The notes below the pieces were generated by a model, which saw only the letters and a program-made list of their open reading frames with translations, was not told where the DNA came from and did no database searches. Below, one piece after another: positions 33,659-44,843 of a stretch of DNA of 58,065 nt. A program made the translations under genes and the position numbers. How positions within the stretch are numbered: the stretch's first letter is position 1; each line of letters opens with the position of its first letter. This DNA is from Candidatus Latescibacterota bacterium (GTDB lineage: Bacteria; Krumholzibacteriota; Krumholzibacteriia; G020349025), in the NCBI GenBank assembly GCA_020349025.1, contig CP070763.1, forward strand, positions 1,651,415 to 1,709,479. Reading direction: 5' to 3'.

Positions 33659-34600
33659 TCAGCGCGCCGGGTCGGGGGCTGCGCCGCTCTGCGGCGCGGA
33701 GGCTGGTTCCTCCTCGAAGCCGACGAAGCGAATGTCCTTGTACGCGTCGCAGCGGGAGCAGAGCGTGATCAGATCGCGTCGACCACGGTTCAGGAGCTGA
33801 CGCATCGCCTGCATTTCGGCTCCGTTCCAGATTTCGAGCACGCTCTGCCTGGTGACGTCGCCGACGAGCCCGCGGCCGGAATCGTCCCAGCAGCAGAGCG
33901 GCGCCGTGCCGTCGGTGTAGAAGAAGATCTCGTCCAGAATCTTCAAACACGGCTTGAGCGCGGGTGCGGTTTGTCCCGACCACGGCCACTGGTAGAGCGG
34001 CACGAGGATGGCTGCGTCGGCTCGGGCGCGCCAGTATTCCAGGAACGCCGCCTGCTCGTGCTTGTTCTCCTGCATGTCAATCATGCGCACCTCGATGTGG
34101 CACCCGTAGCCACCGGCGTCGCGCAGCGCGATGAACTGGTTGGTGTACTCGACGACTTTGTCGTAGTCGACGCCGGGGCGCGCCGGCTCGTACGTCTCGC
34201 GCGAGAACCCGTCGATGCTGAAGCGCACGACGTCGATCCCGGCATCGAGAAGCGCGCGTGCACGTTTCTCGGTCAGCAACCCCCCGTTCGTATTGATCTC
34301 GACATGGGCGGTCGTGTCGCGCTTGATGTAATCGACGATGCGCGGAAGCCGCTTCTCCGACAGCGGCTCGTTGATGAGAAAGGGGCGGTAGGTGACGCCG
34401 AGATCGCGTGTGTCGTCGACGATCTTCTGCCAGACCCAATCCTCCATGAGCATGGGGCCGCGATCCATGTGCGCGTACGGACAGAAGGGGCACTTCGCAT
34501 TGCAGGCGAGATTGGTCTCGATCTGGATGAAGCGTGGCGTCTCGGCGTAGTGCAGCTCGCGCACCGTTCCATCGGCGGCGATCGTACGCGGGTTGCTCAT
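33659..34600 (-). CDS. Radical SAM/SPASM protein in an LPS operon
   Basis: A 313-residue radical SAM enzyme. The CxxxCxxC cluster motif is Cys33/Cys37/Cys40 in NLACNAKCPFC, and later radical-SAM strands (EINTNGGLL, VRFSIDGFSRETYE) are present. A SPASM-type C-terminal region carries Cys residues in LKPCLKIL, APLCCWDD, GDVTRQSVLEIWNG and LCSRCDAYK for an auxiliary iron-sulfur cluster. AGGAGC lies upstream of ATG 34600, which overlaps the waaA stop by 4 nt, so it is co-translated with lipid A-Kdo synthesis. The substrate may be an LPS sugar or a peptide; unknown. Confidence 0.85.
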   Translation of the reverse strand: MSNPRTIAADGTVRELHYAETPRFIQIETNLACNAKCPFCPYAHMDRGPMLMEDWVWQKIVDDTRDLGVTYRPFLINEPLSEKRLPRIVDYIKRDTTAHVEINTNGGLLTEKRARALLDAGIDVVRFSIDGFSRETYEPARPGVDYDKVVEYTNQFIALRDAGGYGCHIEVRMIDMQENKHEQAAFLEYWRARADAAILVPLYQWPWSGQTAPALKPCLKILDEIFFYTDGTAPLCCWDDSGRGLVGDVTRQSVLEIWNGAEMQAMRQLLNRGRRDLITLCSRCDAYKDIRFVGFEEEPASAPQSGAAPDPAR

Positions 34601-35901
34601 GCGCTGCTCCTGGGACGTTGCCCGCGGGCGGGTTCGAGCGCCTCGACGAGACGTTGCAGGCAACGCTCCGAAGCGCCCAGATTCGCTTCGACGAAGGCCC
34701 GGGCCCAGCCTCCCATCCGGGCACGCGTTTCTGTGTCCCGGAACAGTGTTTGGAGCTGGCGCTCCAAATCAGCGGGGGACCGTATCACGCCTCCCGCTCC
34801 CGCCTCAAGCAACATCTCCGCTTCCGGCGCATTGTGATGCAGCGGGCCGAAAAGCACCGGCAGCCCCACGCTCGCCGGCTCCATCAGATTATGCACGCCG
34901 GTGGTGAAGGCGCCGCCGACGTAGGCGGCATCGGCGTGTGTGTAGAGCTCGGCAAGAACGCCCACTCTGTCCACCAGGACGACGTCGGCGAGCGCACCGG
35001 TCGCCTCCAGATGGGAAAGTCGGACGCAGCCGAGACCGAGCTCGCGCAAACGCGACTCGAGCGGCTCCAAGTGCTCTCGAGTCGGCTCGTGCGGCACCAG
35101 GATCAATCGTGCGCCTTCGCCGGCCACATCTCGACAGAGACGATGCCACGCCGGTAGGAGGCGTGATTCGTCCGGCGGCCACGTGGAGCCGGCGATCAAC
35201 GTGAAGGGTCGTGGCCGCGCGCACAGACTCGGTGGCAGCGGCACCCGCGTCGCCTCCCGGCGTCGGCGCACGACCTGGTCGAAACGCGTGTCGCCATCCA
35301 CGAAGATGGCGGGATGCTGCGGCACGAGAGCGCGGAAACGCTCCGCGTCGGCCTCGGAGACGGCGCTGATGCAGGTGAGGCGTGCGTAGAGCTCGCGATA
35401 GAGAGCGCGCGCTGGCCAGCGCGAACGCAACGAACGCGGTTGCAGCGTCGCGTCGACGAGCAGCGTCGGAATGGCGCGCCGGTGCGCCTCGGCGATCAGA
35501 TTGGGCCACAGGTCGAACTTCACGAACACCAGGATGCGAGGGTGCAAGGCGTCGAGGACGCGTGCGACGCTGCGACGGTCGTCGGGCGGCAGGTACTCGA
35601 CGTGGGCCTCGGCTAGACGCGATGCGTAGCCGTAGCCGGATGGGGAAGAGAAGGTGTGGAGCAACTCGAGCTGCGGCCGGCGTGCGCGCAGCAACGCCAC
35701 CAAGGGCCGCGCCTGCTCGTACTCGCCCACGGAGGTGGAGTGGAACCAGGCGGCCGCGTGCAGAGCGGACGCACGCGACAACAGGCGCGGGACGGCGTCA
35801 CGCCGGCCCCGCAAGGCTTCGCGCAGCTTCGGCTTCCAGGTCGCGACCAGCTGAGCGCCGAGCGCCGCAGCCGGGAGCAGCGCGTTGTAGAGCCGCAGCA
35901 T
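34597..35901 (-). CDS. waaA: 3-deoxy-D-manno-octulosonic acid (Kdo) transferase
   Basis: A 434-residue GT30 glycosyltransferase that adds Kdo to lipid IV-A at the inner membrane. The N-terminal half includes WFHSTSVGEYEQARPLV (family HxxSxGE), VFVKFDLWPNLI and ARLTCISAVSEADAERF. The C-terminal half includes AGSTWPPDE, LILVPHEPTREH, LVDRVGVLAELYTHADAAYVGGAFTTGVHNLMEP. All are WaaA hallmarks. The N terminus is hydrophobic as usual for the membrane-associated enzyme. It sits 12 bp after the heptosyltransferase stop. Confidence 0.95.
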   Translation of the reverse strand: MLRLYNALLPAAALGAQLVATWKPKLREALRGRRDAVPRLLSRASALHAAAWFHSTSVGEYEQARPLVALLRARRPQLELLHTFSSPSGYGYASRLAEAHVEYLPPDDRRSVARVLDALHPRILVFVKFDLWPNLIAEAHRRAIPTLLVDATLQPRSLRSRWPARALYRELYARLTCISAVSEADAERFRALVPQHPAIFVDGDTRFDQVVRRRREATRVPLPPSLCARPRPFTLIAGSTWPPDESRLLPAWHRLCRDVAGEGARLILVPHEPTREHLEPLESRLRELGLGCVRLSHLEATGALADVVLVDRVGVLAELYTHADAAYVGGAFTTGVHNLMEPASVGLPVLFGPLHHNAPEAEMLLEAGAGGVIRSPADLERQLQTLFRDTETRARMGGWARAFVEANLGASERCLQRLVEALEPARGQRPRSSA

Positions 35902-35913
35902 CCATCCCCCTGA

Positions 35914-36975
35914 CTACAGCGTCTGCTCCAACGCATCTTCGGCAACGTGAGCCAGGAGCTCGCTCGCTGCAGCGAGTGCGGTCGGCACGCCGATGTTCTC
36001 CATGCACTCGTGCGTGGGCCGCATGCACGGCCGACTGCCGTTCTTCGAGCACGGATTGCATGGTGGTGGACGGTGCAGGACGCGGCTCCGGCTGCGATAC
36101 GGGGCGTAGCCGAAGCGCGGCGTCGTGGGGCCGAAAAACGTGAGCACGGGGCGGCCGACCGCCTCTGCCGCGTGCATCAAGGCACTGTCGTGCCCGAGCG
36201 CCGCACAGCAGCGCTGCAGCACGGCTGCGCTTTCCAGAATATCGAGCTCGCCGACGAGATCGATGCAACGCCCGGGTGCCGCTGCGACGATCGGCCCACT
36301 GAGAGCTTTCTCCGATGCATCGCCGAGCAGGATGAAACGACGCTGCGGCGTCCGCGCGAGCTCGGCGACGAGCGCCGCCCAGCGCTCGACGGGCCAGCGT
36401 TTCGCGCTCCAGCGTGCTCCCGGCGCCACTCCGACACAGGTCTCTTGCGGTCCGATGTCCGCGAGCAACGTCGCGGCGCGCGCCTGCGCCGGCATCGGGA
36501 TGACCAGCTGCGTGTCGTGCAGGCGGGAGTTGTAGCCGAGCCGACGCAGGGGCTTCAGCATGCGCTCTCGCAGCGGCACGCCTCCACCGAAGCGGTCGTA
36601 CAGATCTCGGTGGAAGCGCAGCAGGATCCAGCGCGGCAGGCCCTGCTTCGAGAAGCCGCGGCGAAGGTGGCGCTGCAGTCGCCATGTCAGGAGTCGCGAG
36701 CGCGCGCTCTGGTGCAGGTCGAAGACGTGTGCGTAACCCTCCCGCGCCAGGCGTGCTCCCAGCGCCAGGAGCGTCGGCAGCCTCGCTTCACGCCGCACTG
36801 CGATCACACGTTGCACTTCGGGGAGAGCGCTGGCGACCGGCAGGAGGTCTTCGCGCACGACGAAATCGATGCGGGACGCGGGGAAGTGTTCGCGGCAGCT
36901 CTGCAGGAAGCTGGAGCTCAGGATGACGTCGCCCAGCGAGGAGAGCCTGACGACGAGGATTGCGGCTGCGTCCAT
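35914..36975 (-). CDS. Glycosyltransferase family 9 (LPS heptosyltransferase-like)
   Basis: A 353-residue GT9 protein: ILVVRLSSLGDVILSSSF at residues 6-23 (the GDxxL/I loop), VFDLHQSARSRLL, GVAPGARWSAKRWPVERWAALV near 190 and ALGHDSALMHAAEAVGRPVLTFFGPTTPRFGYAP near 260. The C-terminal CNPCSKNGSRPCM segment resembles the Cys-rich end of some heptosyltransferases. First gene of the LPS run with GAGGGAGGAG before the ATG. Acceptor (WaaC, WaaF or other) cannot be told from sequence by eye. Confidence 0.9.
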   Translation of the reverse strand: MDAAAILVVRLSSLGDVILSSSFLQSCREHFPASRIDFVVREDLLPVASALPEVQRVIAVRREARLPTLLALGARLAREGYAHVFDLHQSARSRLLTWRLQRHLRRGFSKQGLPRWILLRFHRDLYDRFGGGVPLRERMLKPLRRLGYNSRLHDTQLVIPMPAQARAATLLADIGPQETCVGVAPGARWSAKRWPVERWAALVAELARTPQRRFILLGDASEKALSGPIVAAAPGRCIDLVGELDILESAAVLQRCCAALGHDSALMHAAEAVGRPVLTFFGPTTPRFGYAPYRSRSRVLHRPPPCNPCSKNGSRPCMRPTHECMENIGVPTALAAASELLAHVAEDALEQTL

Positions 36976-36995
36976 GCTCCTCCCTCAGACCGGGC

Positions 36996-37004
36996 ATGGT
37001 AGCA
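36996..37004 (-). promoter_or_regulatory. Extended -10 promoter of the LPS operon
   Basis: Minus-strand TG-C-TACCAT (37004-36996). The predicted leader is about 14 nt and contains GAGGGAGGAG. It is back-to-back with the plus-strand promoter at 37017-37025. Confidence 0.4.
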
Positions 37005-37016
37005 GACCCCTTGCGC

Positions 37017-37025
37017 TGCTAGAAT
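37017..37025 (+). promoter_or_regulatory. Extended -10 promoter of the CNNM pair
   Basis: TG-C-TAGAAT, followed after a predicted ~15-nt leader by GAGGTGAGC and the TTG at 37048. Confidence 0.4.
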
Positions 37026-37047
37026 CCCCGCCCGAGGTGAGCTGCGC

Positions 37048-38319
37048 TTGCTGATTCTGCGCCTCGTGTTGTTGGTCTTGCTGCTTGGGCTCTCCGGCTA
37101 CTTCTCGAGCTCGGAGAGCGCGCTCTTTTCTCTGCGCGCGCCGCAACTCCAGCGCCTGCGCCAGCGCGCTACGCGAGCATCGCGCGCGGTGCTGACGTTG
37201 CTGCAACGACCGCGTACGCTCCTCGCGACCGTCCTCATCGGCAACACCCTCGTCAACGTTTTGCTCTCGGTCGTCGCGGCAGGGCTGTTCGTGGCCTGGC
37301 TGGGCGCAGAGCGTGGGCCGGTGGTCGCCACCTTCGTCATGACGGTGGTGCTCCTGGTCTTTGGCGAGATCACGCCGAAGACCGTTGCCGTCGCCCGCCC
37401 GCTCGGCGTCTCGCGCCTGGTCGCGCCCTCCCTCACCCTGTTCCAGCGGCTCCTGTGGCCACTCTCCGCCATGGCGGTCCGACTCACCGACGCCCTCGCC
37501 CGCGCTCTCGAGCGCCGCATCCCGCCGCGCGACGAGGTGCTCACCGAGCAGGAGATCAAGATGCTGGTGACGATGGGGTGGGAGCAAGGAGTGGTGGGAG
37601 TGCGCGAGAAGGAGTTCATCCACAACGTGTTCCAGCTCAACGACCGACTCGTGAAGGAGATCGTCACCCCGCGCACCCAGGTCTTCGCTGCCGACGCCGA
37701 CGCCAGCGTCGACGATCTGCGCGAGGCAATCGGCGCGGCGGGATACTCGCGCGTGCCCCTCTACGAAGGCTCGCACGAGAACATCGTCGGTTACGTCGAG
37801 GTCAGCGACCTGCTTTGGGGGGACGCAGCCCGCGATCCGCGACGCATGCGCGACCTGAGCCGCGAGCTCCACTTCTACCCCGAGACGTTGCGAGTGGGTG
37901 CGCTCCTGCTCGACATGCGCCGCCGCGGCGCGGAGATTGCGGCCGTTGTCGATGAGCATGGCTCCTTCGACGGGATCGTGTCGCTCGAAGACGCGGTCGA
38001 GCAGGTGGTCGGCAAGATCATGGATCTGCACGACATCGAGCGCGCCCGCTTCACCAATCTCGGCGACGGCGAGGTGCTGGTTGGAGCGCAGATGGAGATC
38101 GAGGTGTTCAACGAGCTCCTCGGTGCCGAGCTGCACGCACCCGAAATGGAGACCGTGGGGGGCTTCGTCATCTACAGCCTGGGCCGCATCCCGGCCGTCG
38201 GCGATACGGTCGAATCGGGCGGACTGCTGCTGACCGTCGAGGAAGCTCTGCCGAATCGCATCCTGAAGCTGCGCGTGCGGCACGCGGGTGGGCGGCGCAC
38301 GTCAGGTGGAGAGCGATGA
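37048..38319 (+). CDS. CNNM/CorC (HlyC/TlyC) family membrane protein
   Basis: A 423-residue protein. The N-terminal CNNM (DUF21) domain has about four membrane segments (LILRLVLLVLLLGLSGYFSSSESAL, then VLIGNTLVNVLLSVVAAGLFVAWL, and VVLLVFGEITPKTVAV). A CBS pair (~200-320: VKEIVTPRTQVFA, YSRVPLYEGSHENIVGYVEVSDLL, GIVSLEDAVEQVVG) and a CorC_HlyC domain (~335-415) follow. The family is linked to magnesium or other ion efflux. TTG start with GAGGTG 3-8 nt upstream. It overlaps the next gene by 4 nt. Confidence 0.9.
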   Translation: MLILRLVLLVLLLGLSGYFSSSESALFSLRAPQLQRLRQRATRASRAVLTLLQRPRTLLATVLIGNTLVNVLLSVVAAGLFVAWLGAERGPVVATFVMTVVLLVFGEITPKTVAVARPLGVSRLVAPSLTLFQRLLWPLSAMAVRLTDALARALERRIPPRDEVLTEQEIKMLVTMGWEQGVVGVREKEFIHNVFQLNDRLVKEIVTPRTQVFAADADASVDDLREAIGAAGYSRVPLYEGSHENIVGYVEVSDLLWGDAARDPRRMRDLSRELHFYPETLRVGALLLDMRRRGAEIAAVVDEHGSFDGIVSLEDAVEQVVGKIMDLHDIERARFTNLGDGEVLVGAQMEIEVFNELLGAELHAPEMETVGGFVIYSLGRIPAVGDTVESGGLLLTVEEALPNRILKLRVRHAGGRRTSGGER

Positions 38320-39296
38320 TGCTGTGGATTCTCATCGCGGCCCTGCTGGTGGCTTCGGCCTACTTCGCCGCCACCGAGCTTGCCATCACCATGGCGAGCC
38401 GCGTGCGTTTGCGCACGCGCTCGGGCGAGGGATCGCGTCTGGCACACCTCGCGGAGCGCTTGCTGCGCAGGCGCGAGCGGGCCATCACCGTGTGCCTGGT
38501 CGGCAACAACCTGGTCAACGTGGCGCTCGCCGTCTACGGGCGTGAAGCGCTGCTGCGACTGCGGCCGATGTCGGAGCCCGTTGCCGACACGATTGCGACC
38601 GCCGTGATCGTGCCGCTCGTGCTGGTCTTCGGAGAGGTCCTGCCCAAGGCGGTGGCGCAGAACTATCCGAGCCGCCTTCTCATGCTCGGTGCGCCTCTCC
38701 TCTACGTCGTTCGGCTCGTGCTGGCCCCGCTGCTGCTCGTCGCCGTCGGCATCACCGATCTGGCGCGTCGCCTCGTGGGGGTACGGAGTGGTGTCCTGGT
38801 GTTCGCCTCCCGCGAAGAGCTGAAGCAGTTCGTGGCGCGCAGCGAGCTGCGCGGCCACGTCGACGCCGAGGAACGCGACCTCATCGATCGCATCGTGGAG
38901 TTCTGGAAGATCGATCCGCGCACGCTCGTGCGCCCGCTTGAGTCGGTGACGCGCGTGACGGAAACGACGAGCATCGGCGAAGCGAAGGAGCTGATGCGCG
39001 CGCGCGGCATCACGCGTCTTCCGGTCACCGACGCCGCCGGGCACGACGTGATCGGGGTCGTCAGCGCAGTCGGTCTTCTCGGAGCCGACGACGCCGAGCC
39101 TCTGACGCGTCGCACCCGGCCGCCCGTGCGCGCCGATCTCACCGCGGGACTGGACCGTCTCCTCGGTGAGCTGCAGAGGAGCACGAGCCAGATCGCCGTC
39201 GCCCACGGTGCGGATGGACGCGTCGGCGTGATCCTTCTGGACGATCTCCTGCAAGCCCTGCTCGGCGATCGGACGCCTCCGCCCAACACGTTGTGA
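38316..39296 (+). CDS. CNNM-family paralog lacking the CorC_HlyC domain
   Basis: A 326-residue relative of the preceding protein: CNNM membrane domain (LWILIAALLVASAYFAATELAITMASRVR, VCLVGNNLVNVALAVYG, LVLVFGEVLPKAVAQNY) and a CBS pair with only weak motifs (ITRLPVTDAAGHDVIGVVS). It ends after the second CBS, without the C-terminal CorC_HlyC domain. ATGA overlap suggests strict co-translation and probably a heteromeric complex with the partner. Ion specificity unknown. Confidence 0.85.
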   Translation: MMLWILIAALLVASAYFAATELAITMASRVRLRTRSGEGSRLAHLAERLLRRRERAITVCLVGNNLVNVALAVYGREALLRLRPMSEPVADTIATAVIVPLVLVFGEVLPKAVAQNYPSRLLMLGAPLLYVVRLVLAPLLLVAVGITDLARRLVGVRSGVLVFASREELKQFVARSELRGHVDAEERDLIDRIVEFWKIDPRTLVRPLESVTRVTETTSIGEAKELMRARGITRLPVTDAAGHDVIGVVSAVGLLGADDAEPLTRRTRPPVRADLTAGLDRLLGELQRSTSQIAVAHGADGRVGVILLDDLLQALLGDRTPPPNTL

Positions 39297-39333
39297 GCGC
39301 CCAGCGTCGGCGCGCGTGGCGAGAAGAAAGCGC

Positions 39334-39362
39334 TTGAAGAGGACCGGATGCGTTCCTAACGT
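39334..39362 (+). promoter_or_regulatory. Candidate promoter for ppdK and downstream genes
   Basis: TTGAAG (39334-39339), 17-bp spacer, TAACGT (39357-39362). The leader to 39559 would be about 190 nt and contains a small hairpin, GGAGGG/CCCTCC, near 39456-39475. Confidence 0.4.
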
Positions 39363-39558
39363 GCGCTCCAGACTCTCGTTGGCGCAAGGGTCCCAGCGCG
39401 CCGGGCGCGCGGCGCACGGGCCCTGGCGCAGACTCGTGCCGCGCCACAGATTCCCGGGAGGGGTTCCCACCCTCCACGCCCATGCTTCGCCGGCCAGAGG
39501 GCGGACCGCGAAGCCACGCGACTGCAACACACGCTTTCGAACCGAGGTGAATCAGGCC

Positions 39559-42230
<2,672 letters not shown>

Positions 42231-42234
<4 letters not shown>

Positions 42235-42653
42235 AAGCGCGCGTCGACCTTGAGGGAGATCTTGCGGTCGTTCCCGCCGAGCTCGTGCTGCAGCTCCTGG
42301 CGCAGGCGCGGCTCGGCGGGCTCCTCGAGGTGGAAGCGCCGGCGGGCCCGCATCGCATCTTTCTGGCGCAGGGACGCGTGATCTACGCGGAGGCGCCCGC
42401 CCGCGCCTCCGTCTCCGCCGGCGCAGCGGGGGCCGCAGCAGGCCGCGCCGGGCGTGAAGCGCTCGCGCGCACGCGGATCCGTGAAGCGGTGTCGGGGGTT
42501 CTGGCAGGGCGCCGCGGTCGCTTCCGCTTCAGACGCGCTGTCTCTCCCGCTGCGGATGAGGTCCTGCTCGACATGAATCTGGAGTCTCTGCTCCTGGAGT
42601 GTCTGGCGCAGTTGGACCATGTGAGGGGTGGTCGGGACGCAGACGCTGGTTAG
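42231..42653 (+). CDS. DUF4388-like (PatA N-terminal type) small protein
   Basis: A 140-residue protein beginning with LEGDLAVVPAELVLQLLAQARLGGLLEVEAP and IFLAQGRVIYAEA, the pattern of DUF4388 domains found at the N terminus of PatA-type regulators in cyanobacteria and deltaproteobacteria. An Ala/Gly-rich linker follows, then FRFRRAVSPAADEVLLDMNLESLLLE. GTG start overlaps the ppdK stop (GTGA). DUF4388 proteins are thought to be protein-interaction modules in signalling. The 3' end overlaps the next gene by 26 bp. Confidence 0.7.
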
Positions 42654-43938
42654 GGTGGTGCTTCTGGTCGCCGTCGGCATCGTGCTGGGGCGAACGCCGG
42701 CCCTGGCACAGTCGGCAGCCGACCTGAGCCAACGCATGATCGTCGATGCTCTCGTCGACGACTACACGCCAGTCGAAACGGTCTTTCGCAACGCCGATGT
42801 CTGCACTCTGGTTGCGCCCCCCGACTCGTGCGCGGCCGAGGAGGAGCCCGCGGACGATTCCGCCTGGTCGCTCCTCCAGGACACAACGCAGATCCACGTG
42901 ACCTGGGATGCCGAGAGGCTCTACCTGGCGGCGAACGCCACCATCTCCGGGCACGCCCTCCTTCTTCTTCTCGACTACACCTCCGAAGGCTTGAGCGCGA
43001 TGTCGAATCTGCACGCCTGGCGCCGGGCGTTGCTCTTCGGCCCCGCGTTGCGACCGGATGCTCTCGTCGCCGTGCGCGACGCCGCACGCACGCCGGAGCT
43101 GTGGCGTGTGACGGGGCGCGAGGCGCTGGAGCGCGTGGCGCTCGACGACTACGCCGGGGTCGCGAACTTCGCTGGCGAAGCTGCGGGGCGCGCGTTGGAG
43201 GTTGCCATTCCGTGGCGCGTGCTCTTCCCGAATGCGCCGCGCGCCGTGAGCCCCGACACCTTGGCACCCGAGACCCCGATGTTCGTGTTGCCGCTCGATT
43301 CGTCGATCCGCGGTCTGCGGCTTGCGGCCGTCGTTGTCCATGCCCAGGAGGGTCTCGGCGCTGCGGACGTGGCGCCGGACGGACGTGAGAGCCCGTCGCT
43401 CGATCCGCGCGTGCCGACACTTGCGGATCGTGCCGCGCGCGTCGACTGGGACGCCCAAGGAGAGGGCGCGCTGCGTTTCGTCGACTTCGGTGTCGCGGTG
43501 CAGACGCAGAGCGCGCCGCGCTTCGTCTCCGACGCACCGGGCGCGCCGACGCCCGGCGTGCGGATCGAAGAGGTGTTTACGTTTCGCGCCGACGAGCCAC
43601 AGGTCGCCACGCGCTCGACGCTTCCCGATGTCGGAATCGAGGTCGGCTTCTCCTTCCGCCTGGCCTCTCCGGCGCCGGATGTCGCCTATCTCACGGCGAC
43701 CGTGTTCTCCATGCGCGGTGAGCACGTCATCGATCTCTACCGCGATGAGCCACGCTCCTGTCGCGCGCTCCCGGCACCCTACGGCTGCTATGGCGACGTC
43801 GCCCGCGATCGCTGGAACGGTCACGATGCACGCGGGCTGCCGCTCCCGGGTGGTGTCTACCTGCTTCAGCTTTCGGCGGGCCCGAGTCCCGGCGTCGTCG
43901 TGTCGCGCGCGAGCCGTACGATCGCGGTGGTGAACTGA
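42628..43938 (+). CDS. Secreted protein with FlgD-like C-terminal tail
   Basis: A 436-residue protein with a signal peptide (LVRVVLLVAVGIVLGRTPALA). The central region (QIHVTWDAERLYLAANATISGHALLLLLDY..., then RALEVAIPWRVLFP) resembles a DOMON/carbohydrate-binding-like beta sandwich. The C-terminal ~110 residues (FSFRLASPAPDVAYLTATVFSMRGE...RWNGHDARGLPLPGGVYLLQLSAG) form the FlgD-type Ig domain seen at the C terminus of exported proteins in FCB bacteria. It overlaps both neighbours, so it belongs to the ppdK operon. Ligand unknown. Confidence 0.72.
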   Translation: MVGTQTLVRVVLLVAVGIVLGRTPALAQSAADLSQRMIVDALVDDYTPVETVFRNADVCTLVAPPDSCAAEEEPADDSAWSLLQDTTQIHVTWDAERLYLAANATISGHALLLLLDYTSEGLSAMSNLHAWRRALLFGPALRPDALVAVRDAARTPELWRVTGREALERVALDDYAGVANFAGEAAGRALEVAIPWRVLFPNAPRAVSPDTLAPETPMFVLPLDSSIRGLRLAAVVVHAQEGLGAADVAPDGRESPSLDPRVPTLADRAARVDWDAQGEGALRFVDFGVAVQTQSAPRFVSDAPGAPTPGVRIEEVFTFRADEPQVATRSTLPDVGIEVGFSFRLASPAPDVAYLTATVFSMRGEHVIDLYRDEPRSCRALPAPYGCYGDVARDRWNGHDARGLPLPGGVYLLQLSAGPSPGVVVSRASRTIAVVN

Positions 43939-44843
43939 TGCGGCGCGTGTATGGAAGTCTCGTTGCCCTGTGCCTGCTGGCGGCACCGGCTTCCGCCTAC
44001 TTCGAGTCGAGCGAGGTCGGGACGCGTGCGCTGGCGCTAGGCAACAACTTCGTTTCGGTTGCCGAGGATGCTTCCGCCTTGTACTGGAACCCGGCGGGCC
44101 TGGCGCGCGTGCCGCGGCACGAGCTCCTGCTCACGCTCGACCATACCGGCGACCTCGAGGGCTTGCGGCGCTCCTTCGCCGGCGCCGTGTTGCACACGAG
44201 CCCGGTGTCGTTTGGGGTCGGGTGGAATGCCGTGCGTCTCGACGGCGCGTTGCGCGAGGACCTCTTCTACCTCTCCGCCTCGCGCATCCTGGTGCGTCGT
44301 CCCCTGGGTGCGTACATCGCGGCCGGCGGGACGCTCAAGCTCGCACACGTCGGCGTCGACACCGAGGGCTTCGAGTCGGTCCCTGGTCTGCGAGCGGACG
44401 AAACCCGGCTCACGGGGGATCTGGGGGTCCTGCTCTCGCCGATCCCGAACGTCACCGTCGGCGCCACCTGGCGCAACCTCGGTCAGCCGCAGTTCGACCT
44501 GGTGCAGGGCGGGACGAAGACGACGCTGCAAGACGAGCTCGAGTGGGGTGTGTCGCTGCGCTGGCGCGCCAACGCCGAGCTGCACTTCTCGCGCGTGCGC
44601 CATGCCCGCATCGATGCGGTCAACAAACTCGGCGTCGAGGTCACGATCGCCGGGCATCTGGAAGCGCGCGTCGGTGTGAGCCGCAACGTGGTTGCAGCGG
44701 GCGTGGGGATCACCTGGCGCTCCTGGCAGATCGAATCCAGCTTCTACGCGCACGAAGATCTCGGCGTGACGACGCGCATCGGCCTGCGCTTCGCTTTCGG
44801 GGCCGTGCGCAAGGCGGCGGGGGACGGTTTCGATGAGCTCTAG
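43938..44843 (+). CDS. PorV/UPF0164-like outer-membrane barrel
   Basis: A 301-residue protein with a signal peptide (VYGSLVALCLLAAPASA) and the hallmark segment GTRALALGNNFVSVAEDASALYWNPAGLARV near residue 28, shared by PorV/PorQ and UPF0164 proteins. Beta strands follow to the C terminus (GLRFAFGAV). PorV shuttles cargo to the cell surface in type IX secretion. Its direct contact (1-bp overlap) with a FlgD-tailed protein gene suggests it serves that protein. PorV proper is longer (about 390 residues), so a functional match is not certain. Confidence 0.72.
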   Translation: MRRVYGSLVALCLLAAPASAYFESSEVGTRALALGNNFVSVAEDASALYWNPAGLARVPRHELLLTLDHTGDLEGLRRSFAGAVLHTSPVSFGVGWNAVRLDGALREDLFYLSASRILVRRPLGAYIAAGGTLKLAHVGVDTEGFESVPGLRADETRLTGDLGVLLSPIPNVTVGATWRNLGQPQFDLVQGGTKTTLQDELEWGVSLRWRANAELHFSRVRHARIDAVNKLGVEVTIAGHLEARVGVSRNVVAAGVGITWRSWQIESSFYAHEDLGVTTRIGLRFAFGAVRKAAGDGFDEL

